Shown: positions 1 to 8,866 of the stretch, in pieces
Numbering within the stretch: the stretch's first letter is position 1
Layout of the letters: every line of letters starts with the position of its first letter
Assembly: GCA_020632885.1 (NCBI GenBank)
Contig: JACKEQ010000018.1
Coordinates: 57,194 to 121,193 of the forward strand
Reading direction: 5' to 3'
Source: Alphaproteobacteria bacterium
Lineage (GTDB): Bacteria; Myxococcota_A; UBA796; GCA-2862545
DNA length: 64,000 bases
Program-made: the position numbers and the translations under genes
Notes under the pieces: generated by a model
The model's database searches: none
Told to the model about the DNA's origin: nothing
The model's input: only the letters and a program-made list of their open reading frames with translations

Positions 1-1400
1 TCTCGGCGTCGGTGCGGCCGCTCTCGGAGGCGGCCGTCGGCGTCGCGCTGGTGCCGTTCGCCACGCTGCCCTCGGGCTCCGCGGGCGCGTTCCTGTCGTT
101 CAGCGAGCCCACGTTCGGCGGGCGCCTCGTGGTCTCCAAGGCCGTCGAGCCCGTGCACGTCGCGGCGAACGTGGGCTACCGCGTGGTGCGCACCGGCGGC
201 TACCTCGACACGACGGTGGGCATCGACGACGAGGTCCTGTACGGCGGGGGGCTCGGGTTCACGCTGCTCCCGGACCGCGCGCGCTTCAACGTGGAGGTCG
301 TGGGGTCGCAGGTGGTGGGGAAGGCCCGGCAGCTCGCGAACCCGAGCCCGATCCAGGGGGCTCTGCACGCGCCCCTCGAGCTGCTCGGCGACGCGCGGGT
401 GGACCTCGACAACGGCGTGTCGCTGGTGTTCGGTGGCGGCCCCGGCCTGTCGCCCGCCGTGGGCACGCCCACCTTCCGGGCCTTCGTGGGGCTCGGCTGG
501 CGCACGCCACCCGACCGCGACTCCGACGGCGACGGGTTCCTCGACCGGTTCGACGGCTGCGAGGAGCAGCCCGAGGACCCGGACGGCTTCCAGGACGAGG
601 ACGGCTGCCCGGACCCCGACAACGACGCCGACACCATCCCCGATCGCCGCGACCGCTGCCCGATGGAGCCCGAGGACTTCGACAGCTACCAGGACACCGA
701 CGGCTGTCCCGAGCCCGACAACGACCTCGACGGCATCCCGGACGGCGCGGACGGCTGCCCCATGCAGCCCGAGGACGTCGATGGGGTCGACGACTTCGAC
801 GGCTGCCCGGACTACGCGACGATGGTCGTGGACACCGACGGGGACGGCGTGCAGGACCAGCTCGACAACTGCATCTCGCGTCCCGAGGACTACGACGGCT
901 TCCTCGACACGGACGGCTGTCCGGACCCCGACAACGACGTCGACTACATCCCCGACACCATCGACCTCTGCCCGCTCGAGCCCGAGACCGTGAACGGCTT
1001 CCAGGACGAGGACGGCTGCCCGGACACGGCGCTGGTCACCCTGACCGCCGAGCAGATCATCATCCACGAGCAGGTGAACTTCATCACCGGGAAGGCCGTG
1101 ATCATCGAGTCCAGCCACCCGCTGCTCGAGGCCGTGCTGCAGATCCTCGTGGACCACCCCGAGATCCTGCGCGTGAAGATCGAGGGGCACACCGACAGCC
1201 GCGGGAGCAACGCCTACAACCTCGACCTGTCCACCAAGCGGGCGAACGCCATCCGCGACTTCCTCGTCCAGCGCGGCGTGGAGCCGTCCCGCCTGGAGGC
1301 CGAGGGCTTCGGCGAGTTCTCGCCGCTGGTCCCCAACGACTCGGAGGAGAACATGCTGCTCAACCGGCGCGTGGAGTTCCACATCCTGGAGCAGCGGTGA
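1..1400 (+). CDS. OmpA-family outer membrane protein with thrombospondin type-3 repeats, 5' partial
   Basis: The reading frame is open to the window edge; the GTG at 12 is probably internal, so the true start lies upstream. The visible protein (at least 462 residues) begins with about 170 residues rich in alternating hydrophobic and polar residues, consistent with part of an outer membrane beta-barrel. Several Asp-rich thrombospondin type-3 repeats follow (pattern DxDxDGxxDxxDxCPxxPED) and should bind calcium. The last 110 residues are an OmpA C-terminal domain with the peptidoglycan-binding EGHTDSRGS motif, LSTKRANA and the NRRVEF end. The likely role is a calcium-stiffened link between outer membrane and cell wall. 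The stop overlaps the next start in a GTGA junction, so the two genes are probably co-translated. Confidence 0.85.
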   Translation, partial: SASVRPLSEAAVGVALVPFATLPSGSAGAFLSFSEPTFGGRLVVSKAVEPVHVAANVGYRVVRTGGYLDTTVGIDDEVLYGGGLGFTLLPDRARFNVEVVGSQVVGKARQLANPSPIQGALHAPLELLGDARVDLDNGVSLVFGGGPGLSPAVGTPTFRAFVGLGWRTPPDRDSDGDGFLDRFDGCEEQPEDPDGFQDEDGCPDPDNDADTIPDRRDRCPMEPEDFDSYQDTDGCPEPDNDLDGIPDGADGCPMQPEDVDGVDDFDGCPDYATMVVDTDGDGVQDQLDNCISRPEDYDGFLDTDGCPDPDNDVDYIPDTIDLCPLEPETVNGFQDEDGCPDTALVTLTAEQIIIHEQVNFITGKAVIIESSHPLLEAVLQILVDHPEILRVKIEGHTDSRGSNAYNLDLSTKRANAIRDFLVQRGVEPSRLEAEGFGEFSPLVPNDSEENMLLNRRVEFHILEQR

Positions 1401-2611
1401 GCGGGCTCGGCGGCGTGGTGGCACCCGGCTACGAGCCCGTGCTCGCGGCCTTCCGCGAGAACTTCGCCAAGCGTGACGAGACCGGCGCGAGTGTGGTCGT
1501 CTACGTGGGCGGCGAGAAGGTCGTGGATCTGCACGGCGGCGTGCGCGACCGCACCGCGCGGGCTCCGTGGGACGACCAGACGCTCCAGATCCTCTTCAGC
1601 GCGACGAAGGGCCTCGTCGCCACCTGCTTCCTCGTGCTCCGCGACCGCGTCGGGTTCGACCTCGACGCCCCCGTCGCCTCGGTGTGGTCGGGCTTCGGCG
1701 CCGCGGGCAAGGAGGGCATCACCATCGCCCAGATCCTCGATCACACCGCGGGTCTCGTGGCCATCGACCGCCCGCTGTCCCTCGACGATCTGGAGGGCTG
1801 GTCCACCGACCGCTCGCCCGGCCGGGTGCTCGACGCCCTCGAGAGCCAGGCACCCGTGTGGGAGCCGGGCACGTCCCAGGGCTACCACGCCATCTCCTAC
1901 GGCCTGTTCGCGGGTGAGCTCTTCAAGCGGCTCGCGGGCGAGACCGTCGGGAGCTTCCTGCGCCGCGAGGTGGCCGGTCCCCTCGGAGCGGACGTGTGGC
2001 TCGGGCTCCCGGCCAGCCAGGAGCGGCGCGTGGCCACGCTCTACCCCAATGGGCCGGCCGCGTTCTTCAGATCCATCCTGCCTGCGGTCGTCGCTGGCTC
2101 GTCGGTGGAGGGTCGGATCTACAGGCGCTTCCTCGACCCCCGGAGCCTGACCCGCCGGGCGTTCGCGAACCCCGCTGCGCTCGGCGTGCGCGGCGTCCGC
2201 AACTTCGACACGGCACGCGTGCGGGCGATGGAGCTGCCCTGGGCGTCGGGGGTCGGCAGCGCGGACGGCCTGGCGCGGGTCTACGCGGCCCTGGCGTCGG
2301 GCGGGCTCGTCTCGCCGGGCGCCGTGGCGTCCGTCGCCGCGCGGCGCTCGTGGGCCTGGGACCGCGTGCTCTGCAAGCCCATCGGGTTCTCGCTCGGCTT
2401 CGTGAAGGACGAGCCCCACCTGTTCAGCCCGAACCCGCACACCTTCGGGCATCCCGGCGCGGGCGGCACGCTGGGCTTCGCCGACCCGGACGCCGGCATC
2501 GGGTTCGGGTACACCATGAACCGCATGGACCACCGGCTGCGCAGCCCGCGCGCCCTGGCCCTGGCCCACGCCCTCTACACCTCTCCGGGCCTCAGACGAG
2601 CTTCCCGTTGA
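1397..2611 (+). CDS. Beta-lactamase-family serine hydrolase (class C/EstB-like)
   Basis: A 404-residue protein with the nucleophile motif S68-A-T-K71 (SxxK), a probable second motif around Y163 and a HPGAGG segment near residue 350 standing in for the KTG/HxG motif. This pattern fits the serine beta-lactamase-like family that includes EstB esterases and D-aminopeptidases. No signal peptide is visible, which favours a cytoplasmic esterase or amidase over a true beta-lactamase. The GTG start overlaps the stop of the OmpA gene (GTGA). The substrate cannot be told from sequence. The 3' end overlaps the convergent DUF4870 gene by 20 bases. Confidence 0.8.
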   Translation: MSGLGGVVAPGYEPVLAAFRENFAKRDETGASVVVYVGGEKVVDLHGGVRDRTARAPWDDQTLQILFSATKGLVATCFLVLRDRVGFDLDAPVASVWSGFGAAGKEGITIAQILDHTAGLVAIDRPLSLDDLEGWSTDRSPGRVLDALESQAPVWEPGTSQGYHAISYGLFAGELFKRLAGETVGSFLRREVAGPLGADVWLGLPASQERRVATLYPNGPAAFFRSILPAVVAGSSVEGRIYRRFLDPRSLTRRAFANPAALGVRGVRNFDTARVRAMELPWASGVGSADGLARVYAALASGGLVSPGAVASVAARRSWAWDRVLCKPIGFSLGFVKDEPHLFSPNPHTFGHPGAGGTLGFADPDAGIGFGYTMNRMDHRLRSPRALALAHALYTSPGLRRASR

Positions 2612-2981
2612 ACCCGAAGCCCGAGATGAACGGGTAGCCGGACCACTCGCCCTCGCGGGCGCGCAGCCCCACGTAGAGCCCGTACAGCCAGAAGAACGGC
2701 AGGAGCAGGCCACCCATGCCGCACGAGAGGCTGATGACCAGGAGCGTGATCCAGGCGTACCAGAACGCCTGGGCCGCGTGGTAGGCGGCGAACTCGTCGG
2801 ACCTGCGCTTCACGAGCCAGATGCACAGCGGGCCCACGAAGCTCGTGAGGATCGGGGACGCGTGGGCCAGCAGCGCCCAGAGCATGCCGTCGTCCGTCGG
2901 CATCCCGCGGGTGGACGTGTCGCCCGCCATGCGCGGTCGGATCGGCGGCGGCCCGGGCGGAGGTCGGTGCAACGGCGGCAT
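2592..2981 (-). CDS. DUF4870-type small membrane protein
   Basis: About 129 residues if started at the ATG at 2981; an alternative ATG at 2930 removes a Pro-rich leader (PPLHRPPPGPPP), and neither has a strong ribosome site. The body matches the DUF4870 pattern: MLWALLAHASPIL, a first hydrophobic segment, a polar loop with RRSDEFAAYHAAQAFWY, and two further hydrophobic segments. These proteins are small multi-pass inner membrane proteins of unknown role. It is divergent from the lipoprotein hydrolase at 3004 and convergent with the serine hydrolase. Confidence 0.7.
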   Translation of the reverse strand: MPPLHRPPPGPPPIRPRMAGDTSTRGMPTDDGMLWALLAHASPILTSFVGPLCIWLVKRRSDEFAAYHAAQAFWYAWITLLVISLSCGMGGLLLPFFWLYGLYVGLRAREGEWSGYPFISGFGFNGKLV

Positions 2982-3003
2982 GGAGATGGGATACCATGCG
3001 GCC

Positions 3004-4062
3004 ATGCGCGCTGTCGTCCTCCTCCTCCTGGCCTCCGCCTGCAAGGCGCCCCTCGAGCCCATCGAGGAGCCGCTGGACGCGCTCCTCGAGCACGGCCCGT
3101 ACTCCGCGGGCTACACCGAGCGGTCGATCACCTACGATCCCGGCGATGGCCCGCGGGAGATCCGGCTGGCCGTCTGGTACCCGAGCGACGCACCGGAGCT
3201 CCCGGGCTTCCGGTACGACGGCATCTGGCCCGCCGGTGAGGTCGCGGTCGACGGGGCCGTGGCGGCCGGCACCTTCCCGCTGGCCATCTACTCCCACGGC
3301 CACCAGGGCTATGCGGAGGCCTCCTCGAACATCCTGGCGCGCGCCGTGTCCCACGGCATGGTCGTGGTGGCCCCCGAGCACCTCGGCAACACGACGTTCA
3401 GCGGCGATCGCACCACCGACATCTACTGGAAGCGCCCCGCCGACATCTCGGCCACCCTGGACCACGTGCTCTCCACGGACTTCCCGCTCGCGGGCTCCCT
3501 CTCGGACGCGCCGATCCTCGGTCTCGGGCACAGCTTCGGTGGCTACACGATGGAGGCCGTGACGGGCGCCACGTACGCCACGTCCACGCTCTTCCCGGCC
3601 TGCGCGGCGGGGGAGGACAGCCCGTTCTGCTCCACGATGACGCCCGACCAGGAGGCCCGCTTCGTGGCGGGCTTCCACGACGACCGTGTCGACGCGCTCC
3701 TCGCGATGGCCCCGGGCGACTTCCGCCTCTTCGAGACCAGCGGGCTCGGTGCCATCGGTGTGCCCGTGTTCCTGCTCACCGGAGGCCTCGACGACGTGCA
3801 GCAGGGCGATCTCCAGTGGTCGGGGCTCGACAGGCAGGGCGACTTCCGCGCGCACCTCGACGACTACGGCCACCTCGCCTTCACGGACTTCGCGCCCGAT
3901 GGCCTCCCGGACGTCTACCCGGAGACCGCCTGGTCCGTGCTCGGGGCCTGGGTGGTGGCCTTCCAGCGCCACATCGTGGGGGACGCCAGCGTGGAGCCGC
4001 TGTTCACGGGCGAGGACCCGCCGTTCGGCTCGAGCACCACGCTGTTCATCGGAGGGCGATGA
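3004..4062 (+). CDS. Lipoprotein alpha/beta hydrolase (PAF-acetylhydrolase / dienelactone hydrolase-like)
   Basis: The start is the ATG at 3004, which gives the hydrophobic leader MRAVVLLLLASAC; Cys13 is a plausible lipidated residue. The 352-residue product carries the nucleophile elbow G-H176-S177-F-G-G of an alpha/beta hydrolase. An early segment, REIRLAVWYPSDAP, resembles platelet-activating-factor acetylhydrolase-like and dienelactone hydrolase-like enzymes. An Asp in LTGGLDD and a His in DYGHLAF fit the remaining catalytic residues. It probably acts on esters outside the inner membrane. Its 3' end overlaps the convergent kinase gene by 17 bases. Confidence 0.78.
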   Translation: MRAVVLLLLASACKAPLEPIEEPLDALLEHGPYSAGYTERSITYDPGDGPREIRLAVWYPSDAPELPGFRYDGIWPAGEVAVDGAVAAGTFPLAIYSHGHQGYAEASSNILARAVSHGMVVVAPEHLGNTTFSGDRTTDIYWKRPADISATLDHVLSTDFPLAGSLSDAPILGLGHSFGGYTMEAVTGATYATSTLFPACAAGEDSPFCSTMTPDQEARFVAGFHDDRVDALLAMAPGDFRLFETSGLGAIGVPVFLLTGGLDDVQQGDLQWSGLDRQGDFRAHLDDYGHLAFTDFAPDGLPDVYPETAWSVLGAWVVAFQRHIVGDASVEPLFTGEDPPFGSSTTLFIGGR

Positions 4063-5578
4063 GCGCCGCCAGGCCGAGCGCGATGCCGCCGATGACGGTG
4101 AGCAGCACGAGCAGCAGCACGTTGGCGTAGATGGCACCCCGATCGTCGGCGCTGGGGCCGGCCGGGCGGGGAGCCGAGTCGCGGGGGGCTGCGGGGACCT
4201 GGGACGCCCGGGTGTCGATGCCGATGGCCCGCCGCAGCTCGTCGAGGTCGATCGGGAGGGTGGGCTCGGTCGTGCGGGCGTCCGCCTCCTCGTCGTCGGG
4301 GGGCGCCGGGGCTGACGGGGGCGCCACGGGCGGGGGATTCGTGGGCTCGGTGGGGGCGTCCGCCGGTGGCGCCACGATGCGCTCGTCGCTGCCGGTGGGC
4401 GTGGACGTCGCCGCGTTCAGGGAGTCGATGGCCTCGTGGAGGGTCACGTCGTCCGGCCCGGGGGCACCGCGCCGTTCGGGCAGGGGGACGGGCGGCGGCA
4501 CGGTGACCTCGGTCTCCATGAGCTCGTCGCGCGTGAAGGGTGCCGAGTAGTCGCTGCGCGGCGCCACCTGGATGCGCTCGGGTGTGATGTCGTCGTCTTC
4601 CACCACGAGGGCCTCGGGGCGCACCGGCACGTCCACGCGACGCCCGGTCCAGTCGCCCTCGCCGGGGTGCACCACGGCCCACTCCCGCGTGCGAGCCCAG
4701 TCCTTCAGGGAGGCGCCCCCGATGTGGTCCGCGAGGGCCTGGCAGAGGGCCGCCACGTCCTCGGGCGTCGGGCGCCGGGCGGGGTCCCGGTCCACGAGCT
4801 TGTGGATCAGGTTCATCGTCTTGGCGTCGGTCGTGTCGGGGAGCTCCTCGAGACGCTCGGCGATGTACGCCGCATAGCGGTCGTTCCCGGGGATCGACAG
4901 CAGCATCATCTCGCGCATGGAGAGGTGCTCGAAGAGCCGACGGTAGGCGAGCCCCTCGTAGAGGATGCAGCCCATCGCGAACACGTCGACGGACGGGTGG
5001 GGAACGAGCTCGCTGTCGAAGCGCTCGGGCGCCATGTAGCGGTAGGAGCCCATCACCGTGTTGGTGGCCGTGTGGGCCTCACGCCGCATCTCGGTGGCGA
5101 GCGCCACGCCGAAGTCGAGGATCTTCACGCTCCCGTCGGGCCGGACGCGGAGGTTCTCGGGCTTGATGTCGCGGTGCACGAGCCGCATGGGCTTGTGGGT
5201 GTCCTTGCTCGGGGCGTTCCACGCCTCCGACAGCGCGGAGGCCACCTGGGTCAGCACCTCGAGCAACGCCCGGGCCGGCATCCCGTCGAGCACGCAGCGA
5301 TCGAGGTCCTCGCCGGGCACGTACTCGGCCACCATCGCCACGTGGCCCTCGATCTCGGTGAGGTCGAAGACCCGGAGGATGTTGGGATGGTGGATCGCGC
5401 CGAGCAGGCGGGCCTCGTCACGGAGCCGCCGCTGGGCGTCCGATCCCTTCTGGACCGTCGAGTTGAGGAGCTTCACGGCGACGACGCGCTCCCCGCCGTC
5501 GGGCAGGGCCAGGCTGGCCCGGTACACCTCGCCGTACCCGCCGCGCCCGAGCCGCTCGTGGAACAGGATCTCGCTCAT
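4046..5578 (-). CDS. Membrane-anchored Ser/Thr protein kinase
   Basis: A 510-residue protein from the ATG at 5578 (MSEILFHE). A Hanks-type kinase domain fills the first 270 residues: Gly-rich loop GRGGYGEVY, catalytic Lys36 in VAVKLL, the loop HRDIKPENL, DFGVA and MGSYRYMAPE. A Pro/Thr/Asp-rich linker of about 200 residues follows. The final 30 residues form one transmembrane helix (ANVLLLVLLTVIGGIALG), so the kinase is cytoplasmic with almost nothing outside. All catalytic motifs are intact. The substrate is unknown. It is divergent from the MYG1-like gene, 49 bases away. Confidence 0.9.
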   Translation of the reverse strand: MSEILFHERLGRGGYGEVYRASLALPDGGERVVAVKLLNSTVQKGSDAQRRLRDEARLLGAIHHPNILRVFDLTEIEGHVAMVAEYVPGEDLDRCVLDGMPARALLEVLTQVASALSEAWNAPSKDTHKPMRLVHRDIKPENLRVRPDGSVKILDFGVALATEMRREAHTATNTVMGSYRYMAPERFDSELVPHPSVDVFAMGCILYEGLAYRRLFEHLSMREMMLLSIPGNDRYAAYIAERLEELPDTTDAKTMNLIHKLVDRDPARRPTPEDVAALCQALADHIGGASLKDWARTREWAVVHPGEGDWTGRRVDVPVRPEALVVEDDDITPERIQVAPRSDYSAPFTRDELMETEVTVPPPVPLPERRGAPGPDDVTLHEAIDSLNAATSTPTGSDERIVAPPADAPTEPTNPPPVAPPSAPAPPDDEEADARTTEPTLPIDLDELRRAIGIDTRASQVPAAPRDSAPRPAGPSADDRGAIYANVLLLVLLTVIGGIALGLAALIALR

Positions 5579-5627
5579 CGGCGCAGCATCGCACAGGAGT
5601 CGATAGGTTGGCGGACCCGGAGGCCGC

Positions 5628-6491
5628 ATGGCACTTTCGATCGCGACACACGATGGGCCCTTCCACGCCGACGACGTCATGGCCGTCGCGCTCCTGAAGA
5701 CCTTCGTGGACCCAGAGGCCACGGTCGACCGGAGCCGTGACCCCGCGCGTTGGGACGCCGCCGACGTCGTGGTGGACGTGGGGGGCGTGTTCGACGCCGA
5801 GGCTCGCCGCTTCGACCACCATCAGGCCGCCTACACGGGCTCGCGGTCCTCGGCCGGCATGGTGCTGGACTGGCTGGAGCCCCGCCTGGAGCCCTCCCTG
5901 GCCCGGAGCCTGCGCGAGGGGGTCGTGGACTACCTCGACGACGTCGACAACGGCCGGCTCGCGCCCGACCCGCGCGTGCCCTGCTTTCCGCGCATCGTGA
6001 GCGCCCTCGCGGAGACGGGTGAGACCCGCGAGGAGCTCGATCGGGCCTTCGCGCGCGCCGTGGACGTGGGGCGCGCCTTCCTCGAGGGGCTCGTGGCAGG
6101 CGATCGGCGCGTCCGCGAGGCGGAGGCCATCGTGGTCGCGGCGATGGACGAGGCCCGGGGGGCCAGCCGGAACGTGCTGTTCCTCGACGACTACGTGAGC
6201 TGGAAGGCGCCCTACTTCGCCCACGGAGGCGAGGGCCACCCCACGAGCTTCGTGCTCTTCCCGGGGCTGGACGGCTCCTGGCGCATCGTGGCCATCCCGC
6301 CCGTGGAGGGCTCGTTCGCCCAGAAGCAGCCGCTCCCGGAGGCCTGGGCGGGCCTCACGGACGCCGATCTCGAGGCGGTGACGGGCATCCCGGGTGCGGT
6401 GTTTTGTCACAGGAACCGGTTCATCGCGGTGTTCAAGACGCGAGAAGGGGCGTTGAAGGCCCTGGACGACAACGGGCTCCTGCGCCGGTGA
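5628..6491 (+). CDS. MYG1-family (UPF0160) DHH-like phosphoesterase
   Basis: The 287-residue product opens with the diagnostic MYG1 motif THDGPFHADDVMAVALL and continues with DVGGVFDAEARRFDHHQ, the DHH-type metal site. MYG1 proteins are DHH-superfamily enzymes; the eukaryotic member is a 3'-5' RNA exonuclease, whereas bacterial members are poorly characterised. Length and motif order are normal for the family. The start ATG at 5628 lies behind GGAGG with a suitable gap. Confidence 0.87.
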   Translation: MALSIATHDGPFHADDVMAVALLKTFVDPEATVDRSRDPARWDAADVVVDVGGVFDAEARRFDHHQAAYTGSRSSAGMVLDWLEPRLEPSLARSLREGVVDYLDDVDNGRLAPDPRVPCFPRIVSALAETGETREELDRAFARAVDVGRAFLEGLVAGDRRVREAEAIVVAAMDEARGASRNVLFLDDYVSWKAPYFAHGGEGHPTSFVLFPGLDGSWRIVAIPPVEGSFAQKQPLPEAWAGLTDADLEAVTGIPGAVFCHRNRFIAVFKTREGALKALDDNGLLRR

Positions 6492-6517
6492 CCCCGCTGT
6501 GTCCCCGCCTCCCAGCG

Positions 6518-6525
6518 GCTACGCT
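6518..6525 (+). promoter_or_regulatory. Candidate -10 element GCTACGCT
   Basis: The octamer GCTACGCT ends 18 bases before the ATG at 6544, with the ribosome site AGGAGGTGA in between. The same octamer stands at nearly the same distance before the genes at 22190 and 25156 (minus strand). No clear -35 box is visible. Promoter function is inferred from this recurrence. Confidence 0.45.
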
Positions 6526-6543
6526 GCGGGCAGGAGGTGACCC

Positions 6544-6768
6544 ATGAAGAAGATGTTCCTGGCGCTCGCGCTCGTCGCGGCGGGCTGCGATGGTGGCGAC
6601 CCCTGCACGACCGAGGGGGAGACGCGCTGCACCGACTCCAACGTGCAGGAGTGCGTGGACGGGAAGTGGACCGTCACGATCGACTGCGTCGCGGCGGGGC
6701 AGGAGTGCATGCAGGACGAGACCATGATGGAGGGCGAGGCCCACTGCATGGCCGGCATGGAGATGTAG
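6544..6768 (+). CDS. Small cysteine-rich lipoprotein
   Basis: A 74-residue product with a classic lipoprotein leader (MKKMFLALALVAAGC) followed by a short mature part with seven further Cys residues and many acidic residues. The paired Cys pattern (PCTTEG..RCTDSN..ECVDGKW) looks like a small disulfide-bonded domain of a kind common in Myxococcota surface proteins. AGGAGGTGA lies just upstream of the start and a GCTACGCT -10-like element is at 6518. The function is unknown. Its stop abuts the end of the convergent gene. Confidence 0.7.
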   Translation: MKKMFLALALVAAGCDGGDPCTTEGETRCTDSNVQECVDGKWTVTIDCVAAGQECMQDETMMEGEAHCMAGMEM

Positions 6769-7755
6769 TCAGCGGGTGACGCGCTGGATGGCGTCGTCCA
6801 GCGCCTGACCGGAGCTGCGGGTGGCCCGGTGGCCCCCGCCGATCTGGACGTCCACGCGGTCGAGGGAGCCCGCGGGCAGCGTGTCGAGCACCTCGGCCAC
6901 CGCGAGGTCGGAGCGGATGGCGCGCCGCCAGACGGTGAGGAGCGCGAGCCGGACCTGGGCCGTGAGGTGCGGGCGGGCCCCACCCCGCTCGAGGACCCAG
7001 ACGTTGGTGCCGAGCATGCTCCCGATCCGCAGGCGGTCGAGGTGGGCGAGGGGACCCACGAACGCGTGCATCCAGGCCGGCAGGTCCTCGAAGGGCGCCG
7101 ACACGTCGAGGGACGTGAGGCCCGCGCCCACGGGCGTCTCGCCGATCCACGCCAGGGTCGCGCCGTCCTCCAGGGGCTCGTCGAAGGCGAGGGTGCGTAG
7201 CCCTGCCAGGCCGGGCCCATCGAAGAGCTCGCGGGTAACGGCGTCGTCCTGGTGGGGCCCGAGGGAGCCCCGACCGCACACCAGCGTCTCCAGCGGACGG
7301 GCGGGACCCCGGGCGAGCTGCACGAGCAGGCTGTCGGGCAGGTGACCCCGGAGGGAACGGAGCCCGAACAGGACGTCGTGGGCCAGGAGGTGGGTGAGGT
7401 GCCCATCATGGCGGCGGTGATGACGCACGACGTCGATCGACCGGACCGTGCGCCACAGCGGGCTCCCGGTGGCCGCGACGAGGTCGGGGTCGTGCTTCAC
7501 GGCCAGCACGACGTGCTCGGCGTACCCGCGGTCCCAGGTCGCGTCCTGCACGAGCGGGGCGAGGGGGCCCAGCAGGTGCGCGAGGTGCAGGGACCGGAGC
7601 TCGCGGGCGCGCTCCAGCAGGGGGCCGCGTGACCCGTCGGCCTTCAGGCGCAGGTCGAGGGCGATGAGCTCGCCCCGGGGGTCGCCGCGCTCGGTGAGCG
7701 CGTCCGCGATCACCTGGCGGGTGGCGTCGTCGTCGTCCCGGGTGGCCTCACGCAT
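6769..7755 (-). CDS. TIGR02996-domain protein (repeat-companion type)
   Basis: A 328-residue protein with an N-terminal segment (VIADALTERGDPRGELIALDLRL) typical of the TIGR02996 domain, which is found in Myxococcota and Planctomycetes next to leucine-rich-repeat-like regions. The rest has irregular Leu-rich repeats (LRSLRGHLPD, LTSLDVSAPF, LDRLRIGSML), so it is probably a protein-binding scaffold. Its start shares eight bases with the end of the upstream ArsA-like gene (ATGCGTGA), implying translational coupling and a possible link to those ATPases. No enzymatic motif was seen. Confidence 0.72.
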   Translation of the reverse strand: MREATRDDDDATRQVIADALTERGDPRGELIALDLRLKADGSRGPLLERARELRSLHLAHLLGPLAPLVQDATWDRGYAEHVVLAVKHDPDLVAATGSPLWRTVRSIDVVRHHRRHDGHLTHLLAHDVLFGLRSLRGHLPDSLLVQLARGPARPLETLVCGRGSLGPHQDDAVTRELFDGPGLAGLRTLAFDEPLEDGATLAWIGETPVGAGLTSLDVSAPFEDLPAWMHAFVGPLAHLDRLRIGSMLGTNVWVLERGGARPHLTAQVRLALLTVWRRAIRSDLAVAEVLDTLPAGSLDRVDVQIGGGHRATRSSGQALDDAIQRVTR

Positions 7756-8866
7756 CCATCAGGACGTCGCCCAGGTGGACGAGGGCCGGCATGGAGTCCG
7801 CTCCGCTCGGGATGTTCGGCAGCGCCACGGCGAGCCCACCGCCGGCGTCCTCCTCCAGGCGCGCGAGCAGCTGGCGGTCGCGGGCCATGGCGGCCTGCTC
7901 GACCTTGGCGAGGCGCACGAGCTTCTCGAGGGCGGAGGCCTGCACGGCGGTGGGGGTGCCGCCGAACATCGACGCGTCGGGGAACACGCGGTCTCCCGCG
8001 GCCGCCTGGCTCCGGTTGAGCACGAAGCCACGGAAGGGCAGCTCGAGCTCCACGGTCTTGCGGCGGAAGAAGAAGGCGTCGGTGAGCGAGGTGCTGGCGG
8101 GGCTCGTCACCAGCAGGAACGCGACGTTCTCGGGGTCGCGGAGGCGCGAGAGCCCGTCGGCGGCGTTCTTGTTCATGGAGCGGAAGATGCCGGAGAACGA
8201 TCCGAAGAACTCCTGGAGCTCCAGGTAGTACTCGGCACCGAACACCGCGGCGTTCACGCCGTTCACGAGCCGCGAGGCCGCGCGCCGCAGGAAGCTCCGG
8301 CGTCCCTCCTCCTCGGGCAGGAAGAGCTTGAAGATCCGCCCGTCCAGGAAGCTCGAGAGGCGGCTCGGACCGTACAGGAAGTCGAGCGCGTTGCGCGACG
8401 GCGGGGTGTCGAGCACCACGAGGTCGTAGCGGTCCTCGCGCAGGAAGCCGTAGAGGGCCTCCATGGCCATGTACTCCTGCATTCCCGCCACCATGCGGCT
8501 GATCTGCCGGTACAGGCGGTTGTTCAGGAGCCGCTGGGCCTCCTCGGGGCTGTCGGCGAACCGGTTCACGAACTGGTCGGCCACCACGCTGGGGTCCAGC
8601 ATCCAGGCCTCGAGGTTGTCGCCCTCGATGCCTGCGTCCGCGCGGTGCGACGCCGGGATCGGCACCGGCCGGTCGTTGTTGCGGTCCACCCCGAGGGTCT
8701 GCGCGAGACGCTTGCTGGGGTCGACCGTGAGGGCGAGCACCTTCCGCCCACGACGGGCTGCCGCGAGCGCGATGGCCGTGGCGGTCGTGGTCTTCCCGAC
8801 CCCACCGGAGCCCGCGCACACGATCACCCGGCGGTTGGTGATGAGCTCCTCCATGTCCACGCTCAT
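7748..8866 (-). CDS. ArsA/Get3-like ATPase, second paralogue (P-loop Lys present, signature Lys absent)
   Basis: A 372-residue protein starting at the ATG at 8866, which overlaps the stop of the first paralogue (ATGA). The deviant Walker A reads AGSGGVGKTT: the P-loop Lys is present, but the intradimer signature Lys of the ArsA/MinD class (KGGVGKT) is Ser. LTVDPSKRLAQTLGV and DLVVLDTPPSRNALDFL match ArsA-family switch and Walker B segments. ArsA relatives drive arsenite export or, as Get3, guide tail-anchored proteins; no ars genes are nearby, so arsenic resistance is not implied. It probably forms a heterodimer with the product of 8863-9822. Confidence 0.83.
   Translation of the reverse strand: MSVDMEELITNRRVIVCAGSGGVGKTTTATAIALAAARRGRKVLALTVDPSKRLAQTLGVDRNNDRPVPIPASHRADAGIEGDNLEAWMLDPSVVADQFVNRFADSPEEAQRLLNNRLYRQISRMVAGMQEYMAMEALYGFLREDRYDLVVLDTPPSRNALDFLYGPSRLSSFLDGRIFKLFLPEEEGRRSFLRRAASRLVNGVNAAVFGAEYYLELQEFFGSFSGIFRSMNKNAADGLSRLRDPENVAFLLVTSPASTSLTDAFFFRRKTVELELPFRGFVLNRSQAAAGDRVFPDASMFGGTPTAVQASALEKLVRLAKVEQAAMARDRQLLARLEEDAGGGLAVALPNIPSGADSMPALVHLGDVLMDA

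Noticed and set aside
1397..2611. Annotating the serine hydrolase as an antibiotic-resistance beta-lactamase
   Set aside because: There is no signal peptide and the third motif is HPGAGG, not KTG; an esterase or peptidase is more likely.
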